Below are positions 1 through 9,248 of a stretch of DNA of 64,000 nt, in pieces. Source of the stretch: Chelatococcus composti (lineage in GTDB: Bacteria; Pseudomonadota; Alphaproteobacteria; Rhizobiales; Beijerinckiaceae); contig NZ_JACHEH010000005.1 in assembly GCF_014201415.1 (NCBI RefSeq), positions 248,001 through 312,000 on the forward strand, read 5' to 3'. Below the pieces are notes generated by a model, which saw only the letters and a program-made list of their open reading frames with translations, searched no databases and had not been told where the DNA came from. Every line of letters begins with the position of its first letter. Within the stretch, counting starts at the first letter, position 1. A program made the translations under genes and the position numbers.

Positions 1-1
1 C

Positions 2-898
2 GAGGCCGGTCGCTCGCCGAAGCTCGCCGCCTTCGACGACCTCAGCTGGATCAGCGGTGTCTACACGCGCGACGGGCGCACGGTTTATGCGCTCGCCCAC
101 ACGGAGCTGCGCGGCGAGCGAACGCCTGGCCAGTGCCCGGCCGGCAAGTACAGCGCCTGCCTGCTCAACACCGTCACTGGCCTCGTCTCGCGCGACGGCG
201 GCCGCAGCTTCCGGCCGGAAGGGGAGGGGCCGCCCGTGGTGGCGACCCTGCCCTACGGCTTCCCGACCGATCGCAACGCGCGCGTCGGCTACGCGAACCC
301 CACCAACATCATCGAGCGCAACGGCTGGTACTATGCCTTCATCTTCGCCGACGGCTACCGGGCGCAGAAGCGCGGCGCCTGCCTGATCCGGACGAAAACG
401 CTCGGCGACCCCTCCTCATGGCGGGCATGGGACGGGCGCGACTTTTCGGTCCGTTTCGTCGATCCCTTCCGCGATGCGGTGGACGATCCGGCCGCGCACA
501 CCTGCACGCCGGTGGCGCCGCACATCATCGGCCGCATGATCGGCGGGCTCGTCACCCTGCGCAGCAGCGGCGAGGTGATGGCGGTGTTCGGTGACAAGCG
601 CAGGCTGCCGGACGGGAGCGTGGCCGAGGGCTTCTTCACCTCCACCTCACGCGACCTCATCACGTGGAGCGAGCCGCGGCTCGTCATGCGGGCGCAGCTC
701 CTGTGGGACAAGTCCTGCAACGAGCGCCACGCCTATTTCTATCCCTCGCTCATCGACCCCGAGGCGACAACCTTCTCCTATGAGGATTTCGGCGAGCGCG
801 GCTATCTCTATCTCACGCGTTATCAGCTCAGAAACTGCAAAGTCACGTGGGACCGCGATCTCGTCCGGGTACCAATGGAACTGAGGCGCGACGGCTGA
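2..898 (+). CDS. Beta-propeller (BNR/GH43-like) hypothetical protein, 5' truncated
   Basis: The reading frame is open from the window's left edge, so the N-terminus is missing; 298 residues remain. I do not recognise a specific family. It has features of sialidase or glycosidase-type beta-propellers: an Asp-box-like S-R-D-G-G-R-S-F about 60 residues in, and a later S-T-S-R-D-L-I-T-W-S segment of the kind found in blade repeats of GH43/GH32-like enzymes. Aromatic and Asp-rich loops (DGYR, DFGERGYLYL) fit a carbohydrate-binding propeller. It lies 40 bases upstream of galE on the same strand, which suggests a surface-glycan or sugar role, but that is inference. No catalytic residues can be assigned. 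Confidence 0.75.
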   Translation, partial: EAGRSPKLAAFDDLSWISGVYTRDGRTVYALAHTELRGERTPGQCPAGKYSACLLNTVTGLVSRDGGRSFRPEGEGPPVVATLPYGFPTDRNARVGYANPTNIIERNGWYYAFIFADGYRAQKRGACLIRTKTLGDPSSWRAWDGRDFSVRFVDPFRDAVDDPAAHTCTPVAPHIIGRMIGGLVTLRSSGEVMAVFGDKRRLPDGSVAEGFFTSTSRDLITWSEPRLVMRAQLLWDKSCNERHAYFYPSLIDPEATTFSYEDFGERGYLYLTRYQLRNCKVTWDRDLVRVPMELRRDG

Positions 899-938
899 TA
901 TGCCATGGTGAAGGCGGCAACGAACAAACGAGGGTGCG

Positions 939-1934
939 ATGACGGTTCTGGTGACGGGCGGTGCGGGCTATATCGGCAGCCACATGGTGCTCGCCCTGCG
1001 CGATGCGGGGCGTAATGTCGTGGTGCTCGACAACCTGAGCACGGGCTTCCGCTGGGCGGTCCATCCCGAGGCCGTCTTCGTCGAGGGCGATTGCGGTGAC
1101 GAGGATCTCGTCGGCCGCGTGATCCGCGAGCACGGCGTCGACGCCATCGTGCACTTCGCCGGGTCCATCGTGGTGCCGGATTCGGTCGTCGACCCGCTGG
1201 GCTACTATCTCAACAACACCGTCCGCTCGCGCGCGCTCATCGCCGCTGCGGTCGCCAACGGCGTGCCGCGCTTCCTCTTCTCATCCACTGCCGCCGTCTA
1301 CGGCGATGCGAAAGAGAGCCCTATCGCGGAGTCGGCGCCGCTCGACCCGGTGTCGCCCTACGGCACGTCGAAGCTGATGACCGAGCTGATGCTGCGCGAC
1401 ACGGCAAGGGCGCATCCGCTGAAATACGTCGCCCTGCGCTACTTCAACGTCGCCGGCGCCGACCCGGCCGGCCGTTCCGGCCAGTCGAGCCCGCGCGCCA
1501 CGCACCTTATCAAGGTCGCGACACAGGCGGCGCTCGGCGAGCGCACGCATCTTGACGTGTTCGGCACGGACTATCCGACGCCGGACGGCACCTGCCTGCG
1601 CGACTACATCCACGTCACCGATCTCGCCCGGGCGCATGTGCTCGCGCTCGACTATCTGGCTGCCGGGGGAGCGAGCGCCGTTTTCAACTGCGGCTATGGA
1701 CGCGGCTATTCCGTGCTTCAGGTCATCGAGGCGGTGAAGCGCGTCTCCGGAGTCGATTTCCCGGTCAATCACGCGCCGCGCCGCGCCGGCGACCCGGCGG
1801 CGCTTGTCGCCGATGCCTCACGCATTCGTGAGGTTCTGGGCTGGCGCCCGGAGCTCGACGATCTCGATACGATCGTGGCCCACGCTCTTGCCTGGGAGCG
1901 CAGCCTCGCCGCACGGCGTCGGGCTGCGGAATAG
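939..1934 (+). CDS. galE: UDP-glucose 4-epimerase
   Basis: GalE interconverts UDP-glucose and UDP-galactose in the cytoplasm with bound NAD, feeding galactose into exopolysaccharide or LPS. The 331-residue protein has the extended-SDR layout: N-terminal GGAGYIGSH NAD-binding loop, the DNLSTG segment after beta-2, the STAAVYG strand, and the catalytic Tyr141-x-x-x-Lys145 (YGTSK). Later come NYR-like RYFNVAGA and the substrate-binding RDYIHVTDLA. Length is normal for the family (about 330-340). It follows the propeller gene by 40 bases and may be cotranscribed with it. Confidence 0.95.
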   Translation: MTVLVTGGAGYIGSHMVLALRDAGRNVVVLDNLSTGFRWAVHPEAVFVEGDCGDEDLVGRVIREHGVDAIVHFAGSIVVPDSVVDPLGYYLNNTVRSRALIAAAVANGVPRFLFSSTAAVYGDAKESPIAESAPLDPVSPYGTSKLMTELMLRDTARAHPLKYVALRYFNVAGADPAGRSGQSSPRATHLIKVATQAALGERTHLDVFGTDYPTPDGTCLRDYIHVTDLARAHVLALDYLAAGGASAVFNCGYGRGYSVLQVIEAVKRVSGVDFPVNHAPRRAGDPAALVADASRIREVLGWRPELDDLDTIVAHALAWERSLAARRRAAE

Positions 1935-2115
1935 GGCCGGGCGGCTGCCGGCAGTTGGCCCCGTCCGGCCGCTTAAGTGTTGCTTCACGAATTTCCTGCT
2001 GACCTAATGCCTAAATCGAGGGCGCGAGGTGCAGCATCGTCGGCCCGGCTCTCGACGGGGCGGGGGACAGCCGTCCGGGCTCGATGTCCGGCGGTCAGTG
2101 CAGTAGGACGTCGAG

Positions 2116-5034
2116 ATGCCGAAAGGGGAGCGTCGGCCGGCGCGGCACGCGCCAGCCGCAACAGGTGCCGAGGCGGCTTCGCGCCTCAGAGGCAGCGATC
2201 TTGCCCGGCAGTTTGACGGGATCATGAACGGCTCGCCCCAGATGCTCTGGATGAGCCGTGCCGACGGCTCGGGGGGCGTCTACAACCGGGCCTGGCATGA
2301 CTTTGTCGGTGCTCCGCCCGGCACGATCACCTTCGACACCTGGGCGCAGTGGGTCCACCCCGACGACCGTGACCGTGCCCAGCTCGCGTGGCGGCGGGCT
2401 CTCAGCGCACAAGACGGATACGAAATTGACTACCGTCTCCGGCACCATTCGGGCGACTACCGGTGGGTGACATCCCGCGGCTCCCCCACCTATGACGCGC
2501 GTGGGTGCGTGGAAGGCTGGCTCGGCACAACGATCGACATCGACGACCGCAAGAAGGCCGAGCTGCTCCTGGCGCTCAGCGAGCAGCGCTATCGCGCGCT
2601 TCACGAAGCGGGTGACATGGTCCTATGGATCGCGCAGCCAGACGGGCGCGTCACCGACCAGTGGGGCTGGGCGTCCATTGCGGCGCAGGAGGGCGACGAG
2701 TTCCGGGACTGGGGCTGGCTCTCGGCGCTCCACCCGGAGGATCGCGCCCGGATTGTCGCGCGCTGGCAGGCATCGCTGCTCGACGGCTCGACCTACGAGG
2801 GACAGTTCCGCATCCTGACGCGCAGTGGTGAGTACAGGTGGGTCGAAGCCCGCGCAGTGCCGCTGCGCAGCGATGACGGCAGCATCCGCGAATGGGTCGG
2901 CAAGCTGACCGATATCCACGCGCGCGTGGTGGCGCAGGAATCTCTGCGGGCGAGCGAGGAGCGGCTGCGCCTGGCTGTCGAGAGCACCGCCCTCGGCATC
3001 TGGGACGTGGACTTCATCACAGGCCGCCGGGAATGGAACGCGCAGGCCCGAGCCATTCTCGGCCTGGACGGCGATGCCTCCATCGGGCGCGATTCCTTCC
3101 GCACGCTCGTGCACCCGGATGACCGCGAGGAGATCGAGCGGTGTTTCTTCGCCGACGGTCCTAATGACGGTTCCGTCTACCGGGGCGAGTGCCGCATCCT
3201 GCGTGCCGACACGGGTGAGGAGCGGTGGGTGGCGGCCACGGGGCGCACTTTCTTCGACACTTGCGGGCGGCCGGTCCGCAAGATCGGCACCGTCCGCGAC
3301 ATCACGGAACAGAAGAAGTCGCTGCACGCGCTGGGCGACAGCGAGCGGCGGCTCAGGCTGGCACTGCAGGCGGCGCGCATGATCGCCTGGGAGCAGGACC
3401 TCGCGACCGATTTCGTCACCCGTAGCGACAACGCGATGAGCATACTGGGCATCGGCTCGGGGCCGGTCGAGGAGATCCTGCCCTTCATTCATGCCGGGGA
3501 CCGCCGGATCAGGCGCGACTTCCTCCGCTCGCCCGATGGCGCCGAGATGATCGAGCTTCGCTACCTGCGGCCCGACGGGCAACAGCTCTGGCTCGCCGTG
3601 CGTGGCGAGCGGGTCGACGACGACCGCCTGGTCGGCGTCACCTTCGACATCACGGCGCAGAAGCAGGCGGAGGAGAAGGCCTGGCGCATGGCGAGCCTCG
3701 ACGGCCTGACGGGGCTTCTCAACCGCGCCTCCCTGCAGGAGACGCTGGAGAGCATCTGTGCCGGCATGACGGAGAGAGCATCGTCCTTCAGCCTGCTGCT
3801 CATCGATCTTGACCATTTCAAGGACGTCAACGACACCCTCGGCCACGATGCGGGCGATCAGCTGCTGGCGGAGGTTGGCGCGCGGTTGCGCCGCACGGTG
3901 CGCGCGTCGGATGTGGTGGCGCGCTTCGGTGGCGACGAGTTCGCCGTGCTTGTGCGTGAGCCGCCCGCCGCCGGCTATGCGGAGACGGTTGCCGAGCGCA
4001 TCCGCACCGTCCTTCTCGAGCCCTTCGTGACCCGCGGGCGGACCTTTGCGACGCGGGCGAGCATCGGCATCGCGACCTTCCCCCAGGATGGCGCCAATGC
4101 CAAGGACCTGCTGAAGAGCGCTGACATCGCTCTCTATCGCGCCAAGGCCGAAGGCCGCAATCGCTTCGTCACCTATTCGCCCGGCCTGCGCGCGGCCGTG
4201 GAGGACCGCATCGCCCTCGTCGAGGACGTGCGCCGCGCGCTCAGGGCGGGCGAGATCGTTCCCTTCTACCAGCCCAAGGTCAGCCTTGCCTCCGGCGGGA
4301 TCGTCGGCTTCGAGGCGCTGGCCCGCTGGCATCATCCGCAGCGGGGCCTGCTCACGCCGGCATCCTTCGGCGTCGCCTTCGAGGATCCGGAGCTGTCGCG
4401 TGCCTTGGGTGGGCAGATCCTCGAGCGCGTCGTGGCGGACATGCGCCGGTGGCTCGACCAGGGCCTCCCGCCGGTTCAGGTCGCGATCAATGTCTCGCCG
4501 GCCGAGTTCAGCGACCGTCGCCTTGCGAGCGCAATCAAGGAGGCGCTCGCACGGTGCAGTATTCCGACTGCGTCGATCGAGGTGGAGATCACCGAGGCGG
4601 TGTTCCTCGACCAGATGCTGGCCGATGTGGTCGCGACGCTGGAAGACCTGCACGCAGCGGGCTTCTCCATTGCCCTCGACGATTTCGGCACCGGCTATGC
4701 CTCACTCAGCCATCTGAAGGCCTTTCCGATTAACCACATCAAGATCGACAAGGGCTTCATCCAGGAGATCGAGCGTGGCGAGGCTGACGAGGCGATCGTC
4801 TCGGCGGTGATTCACCTGGGACATCGCATGAAGATGCAGATCACCGCCGAGGGGGTGGAGACACTCAGTCAGGCCATTCGGCTGCAGGAGCTCGGCTGCG
4901 ACAATGCCCAGGGCTATCTTTACGCCACGGCAATGAGTTCCCCGGATGCGGCGGCCTTTCTCGCGCGCCTGCCCCGGCAGGAGGGGCGGGTCATCCCGGC
5001 GAGCGCCTGGCCGGCGGCCTTCACCGGCAGCTGA
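2116..5034 (+). CDS. Multi-PAS GGDEF-EAL c-di-GMP enzyme
   Basis: This 972-residue protein probably both makes and degrades c-di-GMP in response to a small-molecule or redox signal. Four PAS/PAC units occupy roughly residues 35-150, 160-285, 290-415 and 420-525, each ending in the PAC-type pattern (for example TTIDIDDRKKAE). The GGDEF domain follows, with an intact GGDEF at 605-609 and an inhibitory-site RASD exactly five residues before it. The EAL domain has intact EAL at 733-735, DDFGTGYASL, KIDKGF and AEGVET, so the phosphodiesterase should be active. No transmembrane segments are visible, so it is cytosolic. It stands alone between intergenic gaps of about 180 and 230 bases. Confidence 0.93.
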   Translation: MPKGERRPARHAPAATGAEAASRLRGSDLARQFDGIMNGSPQMLWMSRADGSGGVYNRAWHDFVGAPPGTITFDTWAQWVHPDDRDRAQLAWRRALSAQDGYEIDYRLRHHSGDYRWVTSRGSPTYDARGCVEGWLGTTIDIDDRKKAELLLALSEQRYRALHEAGDMVLWIAQPDGRVTDQWGWASIAAQEGDEFRDWGWLSALHPEDRARIVARWQASLLDGSTYEGQFRILTRSGEYRWVEARAVPLRSDDGSIREWVGKLTDIHARVVAQESLRASEERLRLAVESTALGIWDVDFITGRREWNAQARAILGLDGDASIGRDSFRTLVHPDDREEIERCFFADGPNDGSVYRGECRILRADTGEERWVAATGRTFFDTCGRPVRKIGTVRDITEQKKSLHALGDSERRLRLALQAARMIAWEQDLATDFVTRSDNAMSILGIGSGPVEEILPFIHAGDRRIRRDFLRSPDGAEMIELRYLRPDGQQLWLAVRGERVDDDRLVGVTFDITAQKQAEEKAWRMASLDGLTGLLNRASLQETLESICAGMTERASSFSLLLIDLDHFKDVNDTLGHDAGDQLLAEVGARLRRTVRASDVVARFGGDEFAVLVREPPAAGYAETVAERIRTVLLEPFVTRGRTFATRASIGIATFPQDGANAKDLLKSADIALYRAKAEGRNRFVTYSPGLRAAVEDRIALVEDVRRALRAGEIVPFYQPKVSLASGGIVGFEALARWHHPQRGLLTPASFGVAFEDPELSRALGGQILERVVADMRRWLDQGLPPVQVAINVSPAEFSDRRLASAIKEALARCSIPTASIEVEITEAVFLDQMLADVVATLEDLHAAGFSIALDDFGTGYASLSHLKAFPINHIKIDKGFIQEIERGEADEAIVSAVIHLGHRMKMQITAEGVETLSQAIRLQELGCDNAQGYLYATAMSSPDAAAFLARLPRQEGRVIPASAWPAAFTGS

Positions 5035-5099
5035 CGGGGGCGATTGCGGCCGCGGGTTGTGCCGACGGCCCGTCCGGCGCGGCTCGCGCGCCACCAATT

Positions 5100-5198
5100 C
5101 CATCATGTGGACCTAAAATTTTCAGAAATACTGTTGCCTGTCGTGCGGCTCCGTGCGATGACTGCTCGCCCATAAGAGCAACAACCATAATGTGGACC
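5100..5198. repeat. Pair of near-identical 14-bp sites upstream of the TRAP operon
   Basis: CCATCATGTGGACC at 5100-5113 recurs as CCATAATGTGGACC at 5185-5198, 13 of 14 bases identical and 85 bases apart. Each contains the dyad CCA-N5-TGG, extended to TCCA-N5-TGGA in the first copy. They lie 64-162 bases upstream of the dctQM start codon, where a regulator binding two sites would sit. The IclR-type regulator encoded in the same cluster (9249-10106) is the obvious candidate, but that is inference. Confidence 0.5.
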
Positions 5199-5261
5199 CG
5201 GTAAGGGCCTGCCGCCAAGAAGCGGGCGTAGCCGGGGAGGAAACGGGAGGAGGCGCGCAGG

Positions 5262-7130
5262 ATGGCTGCCGCTAACAACGACTCTTTGGTGCTCGAGACG
5301 CCCGCAGAGGTCGTCGATGCGCGGCCGGGCTCGCGCCTGATGCGACCGGTCGAGTTTGTCTCGGCAGTCCTGCTCGTCGTCGTCATCGGCCTGCTCCTGA
5401 CGGGGGTGGTGTCCCGTTACGTCCTGTCGCTGCCGATCGTCTGGATCGACGAGGCGGCGTCGATTTCCTTCCTCTGGCTCGCCATGCTCGGCTCGGCGAT
5501 CGCCATCGATCGCAACGAGCACCTGCGCCTGACGCTCTTTCTCGGCCTCCTGCCAGAACGGTACCGCGCCTTCGTCGGCACGCTGGCGCTCGTCATCGTA
5601 GCCACCGTCATTCTGGCGCTGATCATGCCGGCGGTCGAGTACGTCCAGGAGGAGTGGTTCGTCACCTCCGCGGCGCTCAACATTCCCATGAGCTACCGCG
5701 CCTCGGCGCTCGTCGTCGGGCTCGTGCTGATGTTCGTGCTCGCCGTCGGCCATGCGGTGCGCGAATCGACCCTGCCGCACCTTGCCGCAGCGGTCGTGCT
5801 CGTCGCCGCGCTCGGGCTCGTCGGCTGGCTTCTGTCGCCGTTCTTCCTGTCGCTCGGCTATCTCAATATCCTCATCTTCCTCGTCCTCGTCGTGGCCCTG
5901 TGCCTGCTGGCCGGCGTGCCGATTGCCTTCTGCTTCGGCATGGGGACGATCGCCTTCATTCTCTTCAGCACGCATGTTCCGGTGATCGTGCTCATCGGGC
6001 GCATCGACGAGGGGATGTCGAGCCTCATCCTGCTGTCGGTGCCGATCTTCGTGCTGCTCGGCTGCGTGCTCGACGCCACGGGCATGGGAAAGGCCATCGT
6101 CGAGTTCATGGCCTCCCTGCTCGGCCACGTGAAGGCCGGCATGTCCTACGTGCTGCTGGGTTCGCTCTTCCTCGTCTCCGGCATCTCCGGCTCCAAGGTC
6201 TCCGACATGGCGACGGTGGCGCCGGCGCTGTTTCCGGAGATGAAGCGCCGCGGCCACAAGCCGAGCGAGATGATCGCGCTGCTCGCCACGGGCGCGGCCA
6301 TGGCGGACACGGTGCCGCCCTCGATCGTGCTCATCGTGCTCGGCTCCGTCGCCGGCGTGTCCATCGCCGGGCTGTTCACGAGCGGCTTTGTCATCGCCAT
6401 GGTGCTCCTGGTGGTGCTCGCCGTGCTGGCCCGCATCAAGGCGGCGCGCGAGAACATGGAGGGCGTCAGGCGCGCGCCGCTCGGCGTGGTGGTCAAGACG
6501 CTTGTCATCGCCGCGCCGGCGCTCGTCCTGCCCTTCCTCATCCGCGGGGCGGTGGGCGGCGGCATCGCCACGGCGACGGAGGTCTCCACCATTGCCGTGC
6601 TCTATGCCATCGTCATCGGCATCGTCCTCTACGGCGGCATCGGCCTGCGCAAGTTCTACGACATGCTGGTCGAGACGGCGGCGCTGTCCGGCGCCATCCT
6701 GCTCATCCTGGGCACGGCCTCGGCCATGGCCTGGTCGCTGACGCAGACCGGCTTCGCCAACCAGCTCGCCACCTACATGACGGATCTGCCTGGCGGCTGG
6801 TTCTCCTTCATGCTCGTCAGCATCGTGGTGTTCCTGGTGCTCGGCTGCGTGCTCGAGGGGCTGCCGGCCATCGTGCTGATGGCGCCGATCATGTTTCCCA
6901 TCGCGGCACGGCTCGGCATCAACGACATCCACTACTCGATGGTCATCGTCACGGCGATGAACATCGGCCTCATGGCACCGCCCATTGGCATCGGCTTCTA
7001 CATCGCCTGCAAGATCGGCGGTGTCTCCCCCGACGAGGCCATGAAGGCGATCTGGCCCTATCTCGGCGCGCTCATCGTCGGGCTTCTGCTGATCGCCGCC
7101 ATCCCGGCCCTGTCGACGGCCTATCTCTAA
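5262..7130 (+). CDS. TRAP transporter fused DctQ-DctM permease
   Basis: This 622-residue integral membrane protein combines both permease parts of a TRAP transporter, which uses an ion gradient to import an organic acid delivered by a periplasmic binding protein. The first 165 or so residues form the four-helix DctQ part (WIDEAASISFLWLAMLGS, then a conserved RNEHLRL loop). The remainder is the roughly 12-helix DctM part, with typical LLGCVLDATGMG, GSKVSDMATVAPALFPEM and TVPPS segments and a GLMAPPIGIG motif near the C-terminus. DctQ and DctM are separate genes in many TRAP systems; natural fusions are known. The ribosome-binding site GGGAGG lies just upstream. The partner DctP starts 43 bases downstream. 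Confidence 0.92.
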   Translation: MAAANNDSLVLETPAEVVDARPGSRLMRPVEFVSAVLLVVVIGLLLTGVVSRYVLSLPIVWIDEAASISFLWLAMLGSAIAIDRNEHLRLTLFLGLLPERYRAFVGTLALVIVATVILALIMPAVEYVQEEWFVTSAALNIPMSYRASALVVGLVLMFVLAVGHAVRESTLPHLAAAVVLVAALGLVGWLLSPFFLSLGYLNILIFLVLVVALCLLAGVPIAFCFGMGTIAFILFSTHVPVIVLIGRIDEGMSSLILLSVPIFVLLGCVLDATGMGKAIVEFMASLLGHVKAGMSYVLLGSLFLVSGISGSKVSDMATVAPALFPEMKRRGHKPSEMIALLATGAAMADTVPPSIVLIVLGSVAGVSIAGLFTSGFVIAMVLLVVLAVLARIKAARENMEGVRRAPLGVVVKTLVIAAPALVLPFLIRGAVGGGIATATEVSTIAVLYAIVIGIVLYGGIGLRKFYDMLVETAALSGAILLILGTASAMAWSLTQTGFANQLATYMTDLPGGWFSFMLVSIVVFLVLGCVLEGLPAIVLMAPIMFPIAARLGINDIHYSMVIVTAMNIGLMAPPIGIGFYIACKIGGVSPDEAMKAIWPYLGALIVGLLLIAAIPALSTAYL

Positions 7131-7173
7131 TAAAGAGCAAACAAAAAACGCTCATTTAAGGAGGAAACGACCA

Positions 7174-8181
7174 ATGAAGATCTCTCGTCGCACGATGCTT
7201 GCGGGCACCGCCTCGGTCGCCTTCGCCGGTACGCTGAAATATGCCGGCGCCCAGACCGCCGAGTTCAACTACAAGTACGCCAACAACCTGCCCGTCTCGC
7301 ACCCGATGAACCAGCGGGCACAGGAGGCGGTCGCGAAGATCCGCGAGGAGACGAACGGGCGCGTCGCAATCCAGATCTTCCCCAACAACCAGCTCGGCGC
7401 CGACACCGACATGCTGAACCAGGTGCGCACCGGCGGCGTCGAGTTCTTCACGCTTTCGCCGCTCATCCTCTCGACGCTGGTGCCCAATGCCTCGATCAGC
7501 GGCATCGGCTTCGCCTTCCCCAACTATGACGCGGTGTGGGCGGCGATGGACGGCGAGCTCGGCAAGTATGTCCGCGGGGAGATTGAAAAGGCCAACCTCG
7601 TTGTCATGGAGAAGATCTGGGACAACGGCTTCCGCCAGATCACCAGCTCCTCCGGGCCCATCAACACGGCCGACGACCTCAAGGGCTTCAAGATCCGCGT
7701 GCCGGTGAGCCCGCTGTGGACCTCGATGTTCAAGGCTTTCGAGTCGGCGCCGGCGAGCATCAACTTCGCCGAGGTGTATTCCGCCCTGCAGACCAAGATC
7801 GTCGACGGGCAGGAGAACCCGCTCGCCATCATCGCGACGGCCAAGCTCTACGAGGTGCAGCAGTACTGCTCGCTCACCAACCACATGTGGGATGGCTTCT
7901 GGTTCCTCGCCAACAAGCGCGCCTGGCAGCGCCTTCCAGAGGATTTGCGCGAGATCGTCGCCAGGAACCTCAACGAGGCGGCGGTGAAGGAGCGCGAGGA
8001 CGTCGCCAAGCTCAACGCGTCCCTGCAGGAAGAGCTCACCGCCAAGGGCATGAAGTTCAACCAGCCCTCGCCGGATTCCTTCCGCGCCAAGCTGCGCGAC
8101 GCCGGCTTCTATGCCGAGTGGAAGGCCAAGTACGGCGACGAGGCGTGGGCGATCTTCGAGAAGGCAATCGCTCCCGCATAA
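7174..8181 (+). CDS. TRAP transporter substrate-binding protein (DctP family)
   Basis: This is the periplasmic receptor for the preceding fused permease. The 335-residue protein starts with a Tat-type signal (S-R-R-T-M-L-A-G, hydrophobic stretch, cleavage after about residue 26 at AGAQ). The mature part has the DctP fold signatures: NQLGADTDML, the GFKIRVP segment carrying the conserved carboxylate-binding arginine, and an EVYSALQTKIVDGQENP helix. The signal peptide implies export after folding. The ribosome-binding site AAGGAGG precedes the ATG. The ligand cannot be read from sequence; the downstream dehydrogenases and acyl-CoA ligase suggest an organic acid or alcohol/acid that is oxidised and CoA-activated. 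Confidence 0.92.
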   Translation: MKISRRTMLAGTASVAFAGTLKYAGAQTAEFNYKYANNLPVSHPMNQRAQEAVAKIREETNGRVAIQIFPNNQLGADTDMLNQVRTGGVEFFTLSPLILSTLVPNASISGIGFAFPNYDAVWAAMDGELGKYVRGEIEKANLVVMEKIWDNGFRQITSSSGPINTADDLKGFKIRVPVSPLWTSMFKAFESAPASINFAEVYSALQTKIVDGQENPLAIIATAKLYEVQQYCSLTNHMWDGFWFLANKRAWQRLPEDLREIVARNLNEAAVKEREDVAKLNASLQEELTAKGMKFNQPSPDSFRAKLRDAGFYAEWKAKYGDEAWAIFEKAIAPA

Positions 8182-8237
8182 CCGGCCCCTGCAGGCCGCC
8201 TCCGTTCGGCCGGGTCCGGCTGCGGGCCCGCCGACGC

Positions 8238-8360
8238 TGCCTCCCTGACCGCAAGGCAGGAAGGGAAGGGGTGGGGAGGTGCCGCGAGCAAGCGGCAGAA
8301 GACGCTTCGGGGGGCTGGCACCCCCCACCCCGAACAGCTCCCGCCGAAAGCAGGAAGGAA
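8238..8360. repeat. REP-like palindromic intergenic element
   Basis: The gap between dctP and the first SDR is filled by a GC-rich set of inverted repeats. The clearest pair is 8268-8283 (GGGGTGGGGAGGTGCC) with 8317-8331 (GGCACCCCCCACCCC), pairing over 15 positions with one bulged base. It is flanked by smaller imperfect stems around 8240-8260 and 8338-8359. The architecture resembles the dispersed palindromic elements common between genes of Rhizobiales. It may protect the dctQMP transcript from exonucleases or reduce read-through into the downstream genes. Confidence 0.5.
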
Positions 8361-8441
8361 CGCGCTGCTCCCGCAGCCGCGCTGCATGCGCGGCGGCGGG
8401 CGGGCAGTGGCCGAATTTACCGTGACAGGAAAGACACGACC

Positions 8442-9245
8442 GTGGCCGACCGACTGAAGGGAAAATGCGCGATCGTCTTCGGCGCCGGCTCGTCCGGTCC
8501 CGGCTGGGGCAACGGCAAGGCTGCTGCCGTGGCCTTCGCCCGCGAGGGCGCCAGGGTCGCCTGCGTCGACGTGGCCGAGGCTGCGGCGGCCGAGACCGCG
8601 GCGATCATCCGCGAGGAGGGCAATGAGGCCATCGCGCTGGCGGCGGACGTGATGAACCTCGCCTCCGTCGAGGCGGCAGCCGCCGCGGCGATGGAGGCCT
8701 TCGGCGCCATCGACATCCTGCACAACAACGTCGGCGTGACCCATATGGGCGGTCCGGTAGAACTCGACGAGGAGCGGTTCCAGGCCGCGCTCGACCTCAA
8801 CATCGGCTCCGTCTACCGCACGGCCAAGGCCGTTCTGCCGCACATGCTGAAGGGGGGCGGCGGCGCCATCGTCAACATCTCGTCTCTCGCCGCCATCCGT
8901 TACGTCGGCTATCCGTACTTCGCCTATTACGCGACCAAGGCGGCGGTGAACCAGGCGACGGTGGCACTCGCCATGCAATACGCCCGGCAGGGCATCCGCG
9001 CCAACTGCATCATGCCCGGCCTCATCGACACGCCGATGATCTACAGGCAGATCTCCGGCCAGTACGGCTCCGTCGAGGAGATGGTGGCGGCGCGCAATGC
9101 GCTCGTGCCGCTCGGGAAGATGGGCTCGGCCTGGGACGTCGCTGCTGCGGCAGTATTCCTCGCCTCCGACGAGGCGCGCTTCATCACCGGTGTATGCCTG
9201 CCAGTCGACGGCGGGCAGAGCTGCGCCATCGGGCCGATGTCCTGA
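8442..9245 (+). CDS. SDR family NAD(P)-dependent oxidoreductase
   Basis: This classical short-chain dehydrogenase has 267 residues from the GTG start at 8442, chosen because it opens the Rossmann core (DRLKGKCAIVFGAG) with nothing sensible upstream. The cofactor loop is the less common GAGSSGPGWGNG rather than TGxxxGIG, a form seen in an SDR subgroup with an extended loop. HNNVGV (NNAG equivalent), the NISS serine, and the Tyr-Ala-Thr-Lys catalytic motif are present. It is the first enzyme of the catabolic block after the TRAP genes and is followed three bases later by the IclR regulator. The substrate is unknown. Confidence 0.88.
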   Translation: MADRLKGKCAIVFGAGSSGPGWGNGKAAAVAFAREGARVACVDVAEAAAAETAAIIREEGNEAIALAADVMNLASVEAAAAAAMEAFGAIDILHNNVGVTHMGGPVELDEERFQAALDLNIGSVYRTAKAVLPHMLKGGGGAIVNISSLAAIRYVGYPYFAYYATKAAVNQATVALAMQYARQGIRANCIMPGLIDTPMIYRQISGQYGSVEEMVAARNALVPLGKMGSAWDVAAAAVFLASDEARFITGVCLPVDGGQSCAIGPMS

Positions 9246-9248
9246 GCC

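Noticed and set aside
2623-4653. 676-codon open frame on the minus strand
   Set aside because: It is the antisense shadow of the PAS-GGDEF-EAL gene, whose motifs are all intact on the plus strand.
5103-6932. 609-codon open frame on the minus strand, rich in Asp, His, Glu and Arg
   Set aside because: It is antisense to the TRAP permease; the charged composition is what results when GC-rich hydrophobic codons are read backwards, and it has no domain or ribosome-binding site.
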